Source: Stenopsyche tienmushanensis (taxonomy: Eukaryota > Arthropoda > Insecta > Trichoptera > Stenopsychidae). From it: a DNA stretch of 64,000 nt. Positions within the stretch are counted from its first letter, which is position 1; each line of letters starts with the position of its first letter. Positions 1-12,200 of the stretch are shown here, one piece after another. Below the pieces are notes generated by a model. It saw only the letters and a program-made list of their open reading frames with translations, had not been told where the DNA came from and did not search any database. The stretch covers positions 1,736,001 to 1,800,000 of the forward strand of contig WACJ01000549.1 of assembly GCA_008973525.1 (NCBI GenBank), read 5' to 3'. Both the position numbers and the translations under genes were made by a program.

Positions 1-796
1 TTCGAACAAGTCTACTAGATAAACTCGACTTGAATGGGCAATAATTTCTGCTTTAAATGTTTTCACCTGCTTTGAGAAAGTTATAGTGGGTGGTGATAGT
101 TTCAGCCCACTAATCATAGTCGTGACCTTATAACATACCTGTTCAGGATGGATCTTGACCTACATATAGTTGATCCTGTTTCTCACATCTATAAAAAAAT
201 ATTATTTTATTCCAGTGTCTTAAATCTAAAAAAATATACAGAAATCATGAAGCCTCTTACGGAACTATCGATACAACATGCGGAAATCAAGGCTGAAGAG
301 CAAATATTTTGGACGAAGAACTTCGGCAAGGTCGTTGCCTTTACTTCTGTTGCGTTATTGCTATTTGAAAAATGTTTATTTGATGTGTAAAAAAAATAAA
401 AGCAATTAACATGTAATCTTTGATACTAGTTTATAACAGCATGTGGTAATAGACGCCACAGAAACATATACATAAAAAAGTAATATTCATCCCTGATAAC
501 CCCATATTAATAATTACATCAAATTCTAAGTAATGGCATTTTTAATGGTGTAAAATAAATCGTTAGATTTAAGTAGTTTTATTATGAAAGTTCGACGTAG
601 ACAGCCAAGTAAAGCCAATAATTATTGAATGTCGAAATATTCGCACTTCGTCCTACCTCATTATTGACCCAGTTTTTTTCAAACTTGTAGAGATTAATAC
701 CAGGCGAATAATTCATAGCATCTGATCGAAATTCTTAGGTAATGTTTACATGATCGAATCAGAAGACTTGCGTCGTAAAATAGTCATAACATTAAC

Positions 797-986
797 ACAT
801 TAGGTATGCAATCATTCTTGGTATTGCCCCACCCATATACATTATATCCATTCTAATTCTTATGAAGCAAAAAGGTCGTACGAATAACAAAACGCCCAAG
901 AGTACACGTCCTTCACACGCCTTAGGAATGTTGCTCTTGGTATGCACAATACTGCTTCGTGTCGTAGATAGTAATACTGAAACTAG
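797..986 (+). CDS. Possible orphan exon of a multi-pass membrane protein
   Basis: An open stretch follows an acceptor-like AG (CATTAG) and ends at a good donor (GTAAGATA). It is less AT-rich than its surroundings and encodes two hydrophobic segments (LGIAPPIYIISILILM and ALGMLLLVCTILLRVV) separated by a basic loop (KQKGRTNNKTPKSTRPS). The pattern is like one exon of a transporter, for example the N-terminal membrane domain of an ABCC protein, but no flanking exons were found, so the identity is a guess. It may belong to a gene that begins or ends outside the window, or be an exon relic. Confidence 0.3.
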
Positions 987-1849
987 TAAGATACCTGCTG
1001 ATTGTCTGCTCAAAGCGTGTCAACGTTGAGATTATTATTTATTATTTTGAATTCTAGCTTATTTTATGAAATCCATCAACAGATCTTCTTAAACATTAAT
1101 GTGCAAAATTTTAATTGTTTTTGTGTATATGGTTTGCATCATTCATTCAATTGAATTGTACGTTGCAACATAAAATTTGCAAATTTAAAAATAAACAAGT
1201 TTATTTTTTAAAAAAATAAATTTTCTACTACTGCCATCTTTTTATTAATGATAAAACTGCAAATTTTAATAACACTATAAATAATAATAATTTAGTCAGT
1301 ATTCAAACCTAAATAATAAATTTATTTAATATTTTTGCTACATGTAGATGTTTATATTCTCGACCTACGTAAAACACAATTATATGGTTCCATGAAAACA
1401 TCGTGTAATATAAACCCGAGTTATACGAGACTCAAAATTAATCTAAAATTTACTATGGTGTACTTTCCAAAAAATATATAAATCTAAATGTATATGCATA
1501 TTTTTTATGTAAAAATTCTTAGTGTTTATTACAAATATTTTAATAACATCGATTATTAATCTTTACAAACAATTGTAATCCTGCTTTTTCAACATCGCCT
1601 GTAGACTTCATCTCTGCTAGATTCTTCAACATATAGAAAATCTGAAATGAGATATTCAATCAAAGGATCTTCAAGATTTTTTTAAAATTTGCCAGCAAAT
1701 TCCAAATCCAAGCCTCAATTTCTTTTTTTCAGGTTTTATATTCGCCGATGCAATTTGTTTTCTGATCTTCATATTATGCAATGGCAATTGCATTTTGAAA
1801 TTTTTAAATCATCCTTTAGTTACAAAAAAATCGTAAATCGTGCATTTAG

Positions 1850-2035
1850 ATCAGATGATGTCAAACTCAAGCTAACATGGGCCAAAATAAAAAAAAAAGC
1901 TTAAGTTAAGATGGGCCGCAAAAAAAATGCATTTTATAGAAACATAAGTTTATTCATGTTATTATTTGGTATACTGTTTGCGGCCCAGCAGAAAGACTTT
2001 GAGGCCCAGCACCGGACCGCGGACCTCTGGTTAGG
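1850..2035. mobile_element. hAT-like terminal remnant
   Basis: A less AT-rich stretch with repeated GGGCC-type blocks (ATGGGCC, GCGGCCCAG, GGACCGCGGACCTCTGG). Read on the minus strand, its end looks like the CAGRGGTCCGCGGYCC terminus common in non-autonomous hAT elements. No coding part survives. Confidence 0.35.
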
Positions 2036-3529
2036 TTAGGTTAACTAGATCGTCATAAATTTATACTAATTTTTGTTTAATATTTTTTTAAATACAGGTA
2101 TGTTTTTGTTATTGCGGCCTTCTAACCAGATCATGATGGCTCCATCTCCATCTTCTCTATTATTATTGGGCGAATACGAGCTATTTAATTTGCACTGATA
2201 GACGATCTTACCAAAGTAATGGATTTTATTTTGATTTAATTTTTTTCATGTTTAAGAATAGGGGACGACCTTTTAAAATTTTCTGGAGCAGAGCGATGTG
2301 CAAGTTTTATACATATTTTATTTTTATATATTTTCCTAAGATCATGTTATATGAGTATATTTCAGAATTTCAGAAAATCGAAAGCTTTATATATAAACAC
2401 AGTATCCTAAGGATCGAATTTTAAGGTAAATTTAACATAAATTAAATCCGAATTTAGTTAGTTATTACTTCTCATAAAACATCTAACGATAGTCTTATTG
2501 TAAAAAATAAGGAAAAACATTTACATCACTTTCAATTTCTTGAATCACTAACATGCAAATTGCGCCGTTATGGCGCTTTGATTTGTTTTTGGCGGTCATA
2601 AGCCTTATAAGCTTAAGCATAAAATAATATATTATCATTTAAGGTGAAGCTAAAATATTCACATTGCAGTCAAATTAGCATAGATGTGATCATCTTGAAC
2701 ATTTGAAGGCGCACGTTGTGTAATAATGTGACGAAACATTTAATTTCGATATTATTATAGTTTTTCAACATGGTTTCATATATAATTTATTAATTTACGA
2801 TTGCATTAAAATTTGTTTAAATGCGTACACGCAATTCAGAATATCAGACGTTTTTAAGCTTTTGGAAAAGTAGGCCGAATTTCTTCCATTTAAAATTACC
2901 GTGTTATATAAATGCATATAATAATTCATTAGGGGTACAAAATTGTGATCGTGTTTTACGAGAATCGAGTATAATTAGCATTTTAACTAATATGGGTGGA
3001 TGGGTGTAGTTCAAAAACTTTTCAAACTATGATCTGCGTAACAACGAAATATAAATGAGTATAGATGAAAGAATTATATAGATGAAATTAGTGTGCGGTC
3101 GATGAAATTCTTCGCCACGGAAGTCCTAAGTCCAGAACAGTTGATTTACAGCAAAAAAATAAATATATTTTTACTTTGAACAAAAATGTTTATAACGTTT
3201 GATTAAGAAGAAATATTGAAAAATAAAAAAATATTAAGCGATTGAAGAAAAGTGTGTTTTACCAACATATTTCGTTCGTTAAATGAAAACTTTTGAATAA
3301 TTTTAGGTACACGTGTACATATTTAGGTACATTCTATACGTGCCTGCTAAATTTATTAAAGAATGCTCATCTAAGGTATGTGAGAGCGCTTCCGAGAGCT
3401 TGAAAAATGTAATTTCGAGAAAAACGCGTTTAAAGTTGAATCGAAGTTTATGTGCAAATAAAATGAAAAGTTTAATACTTACACCTAATCTACTTGTACC
3501 AGGAGTATAGAGGTTTTTTTACAAAACAA

Positions 3530-4090
3530 TCTTCAGCTGACTGATCCAGTCATCAGGTCAATCTTGTCTCTTTTGATGCGGCGGAATGTGCAACGTCAGC
3601 TTTTTTCACCCGCACCATATCCCTTTTGTTGGCCATTATTTTTGCTTGTGGTCCAATTGTGATGCCCATCACTTTCATCATACGCAGTAGAGGAGTGATA
3701 CCTTCTTAAAAATACATACGGCAATAAAAGCTACCAGTTCGATAATTTTTTCGAGTAAATCATGTGTTTTGGAGCCAAGCGCTTGAAGATAGCGTTGAAA
3801 CATACGTTATTATTTTGCGTATATCCACCCAAAACACATTGCAACAGATCGTCTGACGGCAGATATTCTTACTTCTTAGAAATTTCTGAATCTCCGTTGC
3901 AAATGGTTGTTCTTGTTTGAAATCATGTAATTTGTTGTCAGCCTCTGCGCGTCTCCACTTGCATCAGAAGTCAAGCCAGGGCAGACCATTGCCGTGCTTC
4001 AGTTTCGAATCTGTTGAGTATTTGTGATCGAAAGTCGGCCAAATAGCATTTTTCATAGCACAAAATCTGAATTTCCGATAATTGCCAAAC
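3530..4090 (-). mobile_element. Decayed Mutator-like transposase fragment
   Basis: On the minus strand a broken frame is readable. It includes HKYSTDSKLKHGNGLPWLDF, then after frame changes GITPLLRMMKVMGITIGP followed by RDMVRVKKADVAHSAASKET. The motif LGITIGPQA plus a basic, alanine-rich tail is typical of the insect Mutator-like transposase domain found in many uncharacterised insect proteins. Several stops and frameshifts make it a relic. Family recognition is from memory of the motif, so it is moderate. Confidence 0.5.
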
Positions 4091-4539
4091 CATAGTAATT
4101 GGTCAAGTTACAAATCACTTTATTCGCAAATTTGCCACTACCTTTGCCACCAATCCTTTCGTCTTCTTTCCGGAGCTTAATATTAACCCCATTTGCTTTT
4201 TGACATACCCAACGCACTATTTATTCATTACGATTAGGGAATCCATTCCCGAGATCCCAGATCCCAAAATCCCGGACAGTTTTAGGTGTTCATGAATCCC
4301 GGGACTAGTAAACGTAATCCCGAAAAATTCGGCATTGAAATTTTTATCTAACAAAAATCGTACACCTCACCAGCACGTTGAAGGCTACTAAATCGAAACA
4401 TTCCTGCCGAAATCTGAGCGCTTGGAAACAGAGGCGTAACTACTAATTGGCGAACTTGGGCGACGCCTAGGGGCAGTAACTGTCTAATCCATGTATACAT
4501 ATATATACGGAGTACATATATGTTTTTCAAATTGTTATA

Positions 4540-4580
4540 TTAACCTTTCCCTACCGGTGATGTATTTACTACACATCGAC
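4540..4580 (+). mobile_element. TTAA-flanked MITE end (piggyBac-type)
   Basis: TTAACCTTTCCCTACC at 4541 resembles the inverted end TTAACCTTTCCCTTACTG read on the minus strand at about 60757. TTAA plus a C-T-rich terminus is the hallmark of piggyBac-type insertions. The partner end of this copy was not identified. Confidence 0.3.
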
Positions 4581-4779
4581 TCTAATAATGGAGATATCGA
4601 TATGAAATATAATAGATACAGGGTTCAGAATTTTTGTGTTCCTCCGTAATATAATTACAAATCACATAAAAGTATTATAGTATATAAGTATTCATCTGCA
4701 GTGACGGAAATAAATAATTTGTCGGGAAATCGGGAATTTTATGAGTTTTAGTCCGTGTCTTAGCAGAAAGGAATTTTAT

Positions 4780-4900
4780 CAATCACATTGATGGTGTAAT
4801 ACGAAAACTCGAACTAGAATTTAAATATCTGATGACGATACCTCCAACGAGTGTGGAAGCTCAGTCGAACTTGTTTTTTAAAAAAAGTAAATTATGAGTT
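4780..4900 (+). mobile_element. hAT transposase C-terminal (dimerisation) relic
   Basis: A short open frame reads FKYLMTIPPTSVEAQSNLFF. LLTIPPTSVEAERxFS is the core of the hAT dimerisation domain, and the match is clear. Upstream coding has decayed, and an unrelated minus-strand open frame follows at about 5.0-5.2 kb. Confidence 0.5.
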
Positions 4901-5209
4901 TGTTTTTAATATTTTATTCGAGCCCTTATTTATATTTGCTGTCATTTTGATATCTGATATTCGGGTTAAATATGATATTTCCAAAAACTATTTTCAAAAT
5001 AAATTATTAATGTGAACTTTCCAAATGATCCTCAAACAATCGTTTTTTTTTTTAAATTGATCTTTTCGATGGACTTTTGGCCAACTATTAAAAACTGTTA
5101 CGAATACTTGTTTTAATAAGTTATGTTTCAAGTTTGCAGCACATGAAAGCGATGCTTTGAGAATGTCTGCTCCTTTGGTAGTACTCTTCATTAGTATCTA
5201 CAATATTAA

Positions 5210-8100
5210 GCAAATTCCTCAACAATATCAAAGTTTGCTTCTGCTCTGTGCATAAATACTGCAATCTGATCGAAGTATGCGGTATGTATGAATAAATACT
5301 AAAATCCTAGCAGTCGTCTTTTATGACATCATATTGTGTCTTAATAATTCGACATTAAATTTCTAACGTTTGCAAATTTGAAAACGCCAAACTATTTAAA
5401 CACTCATAAAGGAAGATATATATGTCAAAAAATTGAAAATTTCAAGGTGAACTAGTATAAAAAGTTTGAATAGTTTTGCATTTTATTGAAATACATGCTA
5501 TTTTTGAGTAACTGGTTTTGATGATAATAAGCCTTCGCCTACAACAATAAATACTAGTTATTTGCTAATAAATGAACTAAAACAGGGCTTAACATCTTGT
5601 ATTTTTTTCAAATCCTGTATTTTAAATTAAAGCCAAAGTTAAATAGATAATAATTGATTGTATGGGACATTGTCATTCTTTTATTAATTTTCATAGTGAT
5701 TTTTTATTGTAATATTCACAAAAATGGAAAGTCCTGAAGACTTATTGTGGTTTGCGTATCTTAAAAAAAACCACATTCATAATCGCAAAAATGAATTACA
5801 AGCCAAATACTAAAAAATAAGCTGTGAATCCCCAAGCTCATTTAGTTCCAACTAATCACTCTTTTAAAAAAATCAAAGCAAATATAAAATATTTCACTTC
5901 GAAACGCTGATTTTAAACGTTTGACCACACAGTAATTCCTTAATATCTTGATTTTTTTAAACAATCTCACTGTGATCTTCTTGCTATTGAAGAAACATCG
6001 ATGAATATATCATCGTTAGTTTTATTGGAATGCATTTTTTTAACTAGTTTCATTTAATGAAACAACTTTAATTAATGCCAGACTCAAGAATTTAGCCAGA
6101 ATTAAGATTCTATGGTTTCTCATATTTTTTATCAGTCTTATATCGAGGAAGTCTTCTTTTTACATTATCTATAATTAATTGGTCAAATACTTATTTAATT
6201 GAACACTTATATACAATCCAAATGCCATTAAATAAAAGCATAATGAAGTATAATTTTAATTGCAAAAAAATACATGTAATATTGCATTATTCCTATCAAT
6301 ATTGTCGTTTTGCAGTCTACATTAAATACCGGTTTTCAAAATTAGGGACACTTCTTGCATTGCACCATTAATGAAGCCTCCATGTTGCTCAGCAATAACG
6401 ATATTGATTTTCTCGCTAAGCCTGACATTGTATTTGCATATTGTATTTTTTTATTTAAATTAAGTACATTTTCATCACTTTAAAATGAATTAATTAAATT
6501 AATAATTTTTCATATTCGTTAAAATGGAATTAGGCAATATGAATTTGTAATTTTCAAGTCAAACTGATTCTGTTTATTATTTTTCGCAAACTATGTAAAT
6601 TATTGTTTTTCTTTACAAGTATGGTAAAGAGTCCATTCAAAATGGTAAATACAGAGAAGCTGTACCATAAAGTAATTTTTTTACCTTTTTGTAAAGATCC
6701 TAGGATCTTTAGCGTACCTTTACCATCAAAACGAATGCACGCCACAAAAATGCATATTGACAGTCTTAGTTAATCGTGCAAGTCTAATCGAGTCAGCTGG
6801 AAACATAGTAGATCCAATAGTAAAACCTTTAATTTTATACGAGGGCAAGTCTTTAACAATATGAATGTTGAGGATATTCAATAACTATGAATGAAATATC
6901 AATTTGGTGAAGCAAATTTGGTATAAATGTCATCTGCAAACGACCGGACCACTTTACTTAAAATACAACAAAAAATGTCAAGGATGCCAGATAATTTTAA
7001 TAGCGTCGAACAAATAACATATTTTTAAAGATTTTCCTTAACAAAGAGATAAAATAAGAGTTACACTAATATTATTATTCACCAACATTATCATCACCTC
7101 AAAAAAATAAACAACAAGAATAAGTATTATTTACGCTCTCATTCATTTCTATGAAGAAAATAACATTAGATAATTTTTCAAAAAATGGTTATATATTAAT
7201 CCAAAATCTAACTTAAAATTAGAATTCAAAATGTTTATGCTAATCGTCATTTCAATTATCAAACCAGTTATATTAAATATGTCTACGCTGTGAATCATGA
7301 AGATGAGAGTCCCCGTGATAATTGCTGAATGGTTATTCGAGGAGTTGATTCAATTGACGAATTCGATGATGGCCATCATCGAATTTTGAATATCGTCCTG
7401 AACTAAGGTCATCATATAAATATGTTTTGCTGCACAACCTAAAATTAATTAACTAATTCCTGGTTTACCTAAAAACAAGACCTCAAGAAACTTCATTATT
7501 CTAACAGCCATCGATCATAATTAGATTCAACTTGTATAGTACGGGAGTTAGCGACATTATTTGTGTAGTTGTTTTTATATTGTAAGTAAACAAAACGTCA
7601 GTCTACTGATGATGTTGCTACCCATATTTATAATAATTTTTGAAACCTGTAAAAAATACAGGGTGCAGCTGGGAAACTACCTTATTTTAAAAATGAGTAA
7701 CATAAATAGAATAGGAGATATCAGTTTAATTATTTTTTCCATGTTACAGAGAGACATCAAAGTTTTTATTTATTATGTTTTAAAAAATATATAAATAAGA
7801 TGTATTTAATGTATTGAGATTTGAAGCTCCCCACCGCGCCCTATATATATTACATAAATGTTTTATACTTACAAGACCGAAATTATGCTGTAGCTGCTTA
7901 TAATAAATATTGTATGTACTTATTACTGCAATGATTTGAAATTTGTAATACTTAGTTCCCGCGCTACAAATTTAGCTATGTCTATCAAAGCCCTAGCCAC
8001 CTTGTACTGAAAGTAGACAATGTTTATATAACATTAATTAAAGAAAATTACTTGTAGATAAAAAAGCAACTTTGTAAATTTTAATTTAATGACGGTACGT
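5210..8100. other. AT-rich intergenic stretch
   Basis: About 2.9 kb with only short open frames of low complexity, no supported exon, and no clear repeat boundary that I can define. Nothing recognised. Confidence 0.4.
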
Positions 8101-8130
8101 ACATTTAATCTGGTTTCAAAAATTGTTATC

Positions 8131-8356
8131 AACCCCTAAATGAGTACTATCCCAGGGTCTGGGACCCCCCTCCATTTATTCAAAAATAGCACTCTTGTAC
8201 ATTGAGCTTGGAGACAGACAGAGACATAAAGATAACGTAGCGCAGTTTACAATTGACTCTAATTCGAATTGAAGATTGTTTTACGCTAATAGGAGCTGAC
8301 AGAAAGTAATCGGTGTAAAGCGATTATGGCATCAATGTCCGCAAAGTTGAAAGTTT
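8131..8356 (-). mobile_element. TTAA-family MITE, shortened copy
   Basis: The reverse complement of this stretch matches the 21945-22374 element (shared CACTTTACACCGATTACTTT and CTGTCTGTCTCCAAGCTCAA blocks and a GGAGGGGGG run) but lacks about 200 bases of its middle. The end CAACCCCTAAATGAGTAC corresponds to the TTAACCCTTAAAGGAGTAC end of the other copy, with the TTAA decayed. Confidence 0.6.
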
Positions 8357-9281
8357 AGTAGACTAACTTTCTTCATTTACATTGTACTCGTATAAATATA
8401 ATATTTTATTTAGAGTTAAATATATATAAAAAGAAAAAATTGACATAAAATTAAATATTGAACTGTTATTAATGCATGCAACTGCTGCCATTATTCTGGA
8501 AATTTCTTCTTCGTAAATATTTAGGAACGCCAGCTACGATGCGAAATAATTTAACGTCTTCATCTGGTAGATCATCTCCAGTACCTCCAGTAGTCGTTCA
8601 ATGAAATCAGTTCTAATTATCTTCAATCCCAACTACGATCAAAATTATATCAATTAATTTGAGCTGCCTCTTTGGAACCCTATAAGTAAATTCAAAGATT
8701 ATTAAAAAATATTATACTCTACTATTTTTAAAGGTTTCATATACGTAATCGGATATCATAATAATATTCACGGTTTTACGTATTTTTTTCTTTGAAAGTT
8801 TTTCCTTATAACTAAATGTTGGAGAGGCCTTCTAAAAGTGACTAATTTATTACTGTAAATAAAATACAATTTTAAATTTTCACCTTTTGCTCATAGATTG
8901 TCTCCTACCTAAAATATTCTATTCAGGTAACCTTGTCCTAGTTTAACTATATGTGGAAGACAATGGAAAATAATCCCTAGAAAAGTCTCTTATGAAAATC
9001 ACCTAGGTTAGATTACAAATATGGAACCTAAGATATATTGGAAGTAATATCTCCAGTGAAAATAGATAATCTCAAATTCTCCATTGAATATTCATGCAAT
9101 AAACACATATTTTTATTAGTTGACGACCACTGGATTCCTACAAACCAGTTTTATACGGATCCATCCAGCTAAGCGCATATAGCAATTCATTCAAACGTGA
9201 TGCTCTGATGCACGAGAACACATTCGTGAAATTTTCGTGAAATAAATTAATCCAAATCGAATTGATATACAAATATATAAA

Positions 9282-12200
9282 ATGCTGATCGAGTGTGTAA
9301 TTTTGCTCTTGAGTGTTGTGATAGTATTTTATCTCTTCTTTACGAGAAAGTTCAATTATTGGAAGCAAAAGGACGTGTTTTATTTAAAGCCGTCTTTATT
9401 TTTTGGGAATCTGGGACCTGCTGTCCTTCTGAAGACCACGATTGGTGAACATCTTGCTGAACTATACAAGTAGGTGTATTTTTATTTTTTTTGAAAATAA
9501 TTAAACTTTAAAATCGGCAAGAATAGCCAATTTCAAATATACAATCAAAAATATACACATACAAAACACATAACCTTATCGATTGATAGATTAAATATTA
9601 AAGGATAGAAACTGATACGTTAGTCAAACAATTGATAGGGAACTTCCAATCAAATATATTTCATTTCGTAGTTGTTTTTTTTATATTCTATTATTAATAT
9701 ATCAACATTATAATCAGATTATGGACTTAGATTAGGAGGATAACTTGAGCTAAAATGAGATTTGCATTCTACACATCCTGTTATTAATTTTTACTCTTAT
9801 CTGTCTAACATATTTACCACAGTTTTAAATTAGTCACAAAATAATTTTAAAAAAGCAAATATAAATATCTGTAACGATTACAAAAAAACAACAGGAAATT
9901 TCAAGCTTATTTATATATTTGAATACATCATGAGTTTGAACTCTTATACAATATATCTGTTTAACCGTGATTATACATTTTAATTAAAATTGCTCCCTTA
10001 CCCGAATATGATGTTACCATATTAGTTACTTCTTATTTATGTTTTTTTTTATATTTTCTTACAACTTTTCATAATTGAAATAAATATATTTATTTGAAAT
10101 ATCTTCGACCAACATTTTCCTACAAAGTCCACAAATATTGATATCGCCTAAATCAATGACATTCTAAATTACATGCAAATGCTATCACGCCACTTGCATT
10201 TCACAGTGCATTTTCTCGCCATTTGATCAGGTAGTAGGTAGTTATTTCTTATTTCCGCAGATGGTTTCAACTAAAAATAAAAATAATTGTCTGTAGAAGT
10301 TAAACTATCAAGAAAAAACTGGTCCGTAGCCAATGAATAGACCAATTGGCTTCAAGTCGAAAAACTCACCCAATTAAGCTGATGTAAGCCTTATTTTGTA
10401 TTTTTCTAAGAATGGAAACCAAATTTATCTGTTTTAATCAGCATGTTTTGGGTGAATCTGCAGCTGTTTTAAATTAGAAATGACTGTTCGTCAGTCGTGA
10501 CATTTGCAGATTATTCAATATCTTGCCATTCGTTGTTTTCATCACCATCATCTTTAGAATCTGTCAGCAGCCGCATTCTCTTTCATCTTCTACTTACATT
10601 CAAAATATTTTTATCGTCATCATCATTGCTTGATGGTTAATTATTATATTCATCATCCTTCTGAAATAATATTGTCTTTAGAGAAATCATTTAAAAAAAA
10701 ATTAAACTCTAAACTAAAAAAAATAGCAGTAAACTAAAATTTATGTAAATATCAAGGTACAAAGTTTATCCTTAAACTTGGTGATAAAAAACTAACGTTA
10801 ACATTTGATCTCCCAAATTATAGACACTTGGACTAATTCAAATATGTTTTAAATATAAATAATGTATTAAAACAAAGCAATAAACCCTACCAGTTTTAAT
10901 ACTATATTTTTTTTTCTTTCGGTGGCTTTTCACAGTTCTCTTTTTATAAAGCCATTGCCATCCACTTTCACATGGTTTTTCAAAGCGTTTTTGAAATTGT
11001 GATCGCCAGTCACGCCTTCTATAGATATGAAGCCGAGATGATTAAGTTATCAGTCCGACCGTTTAATCGCAGAACTACCTTTAGGTATATAATTTGGTAA
11101 GATATTTTGCATTCATATATCAAACATTTGACAGCCACGACATTAAATAATATACATTTGTTTCGACAATCGATTTAATGATAACAAAATTCATTAGATT
11201 ATTTTTTGAGAAAATTGCACTATTTCCTATTGAAAAAATGATTTTGTTACATAAAATCGCCAATGTTTATTTTTATAATTTGTAAGTAAACTTTGTACGC
11301 TCTGTGTATATTTGTACATAATATTCTATGCAAATTATCGTCATAATTCACACGTTATATATAACTTATTATGTTATAAAGCAAAATTTCTAAAAATTAA
11401 TAAAAGTAAAACGAATAAAATATTAAGCCTATGAGAAACGACGAATTGAAGAATACTTGTACATAAAAAATAATAAAATAGTAACAAACTATATATAGCA
11501 ATAATAAATATTTCCATATGAACGTTTACAATTTACATAAAAGCAGCTTTTTACAACAAAAAAATGCATACTAAGTATACTTAATGTAAAAACAGTCTCG
11601 TTTACAAAAACGAATCCTTGAAATGACATGGATTGCACTTCTTGGACTTGGACTGCTTATGCACTGTCTGTGGCTGCATCATGATAATAGAGATATATGT
11701 ATTATATTTAGAGTTCACCACAAAGGACAAAGGTCTCTCTAGCTCCATGGATCTCCATTATAAAAAAGAAATCCATATTCACTATACATTCTTCCTATCG
11801 CATGAACAGCCAATTGCCATTTTATCTATAATTTTTTATGAACATTTAAGCCTATCATGAGTCCTAGCCCTACGTTAATCTTCGATAAATCAAAAACATT
11901 TCAAGAGAAACAAATTTCACAATGCTCTTTATAATAACGAATCAATGAGAATATTTCTGATATCATTTACATCATCAACGCAAATGTGTAATCCATTAAT
12001 GTAAATATCATGAAAGTCTTAAAATATTTTTTTGTTGCAATAATATATATAAATGATTTCTTAGAAAGTTAATATTGTCAATCGCCGGTCTTGGTTTACG
12101 TTTATTCCGGTTTTCAGATTCTAAACGAATAAAAAAAAAACAGATAAAGTCATCTATAGTGACAATTTCATAACATCATCTCCATATATCGACTTATGCC

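Noticed and set aside
148..390. 80-codon plus-strand frame near the left edge
   Set aside because: No recognisable domain, AT-rich beginning, and no clear splice partners; it could be a terminal exon of a gene to the left but I cannot support that.
11624..11750. Frame starting MTWIALLGLGLLMHCLWLHH, resembling a signal anchor
   Set aside because: It stops after about 40 codons without a convincing donor, and lies in the large P450 intron with no downstream exons in phase.
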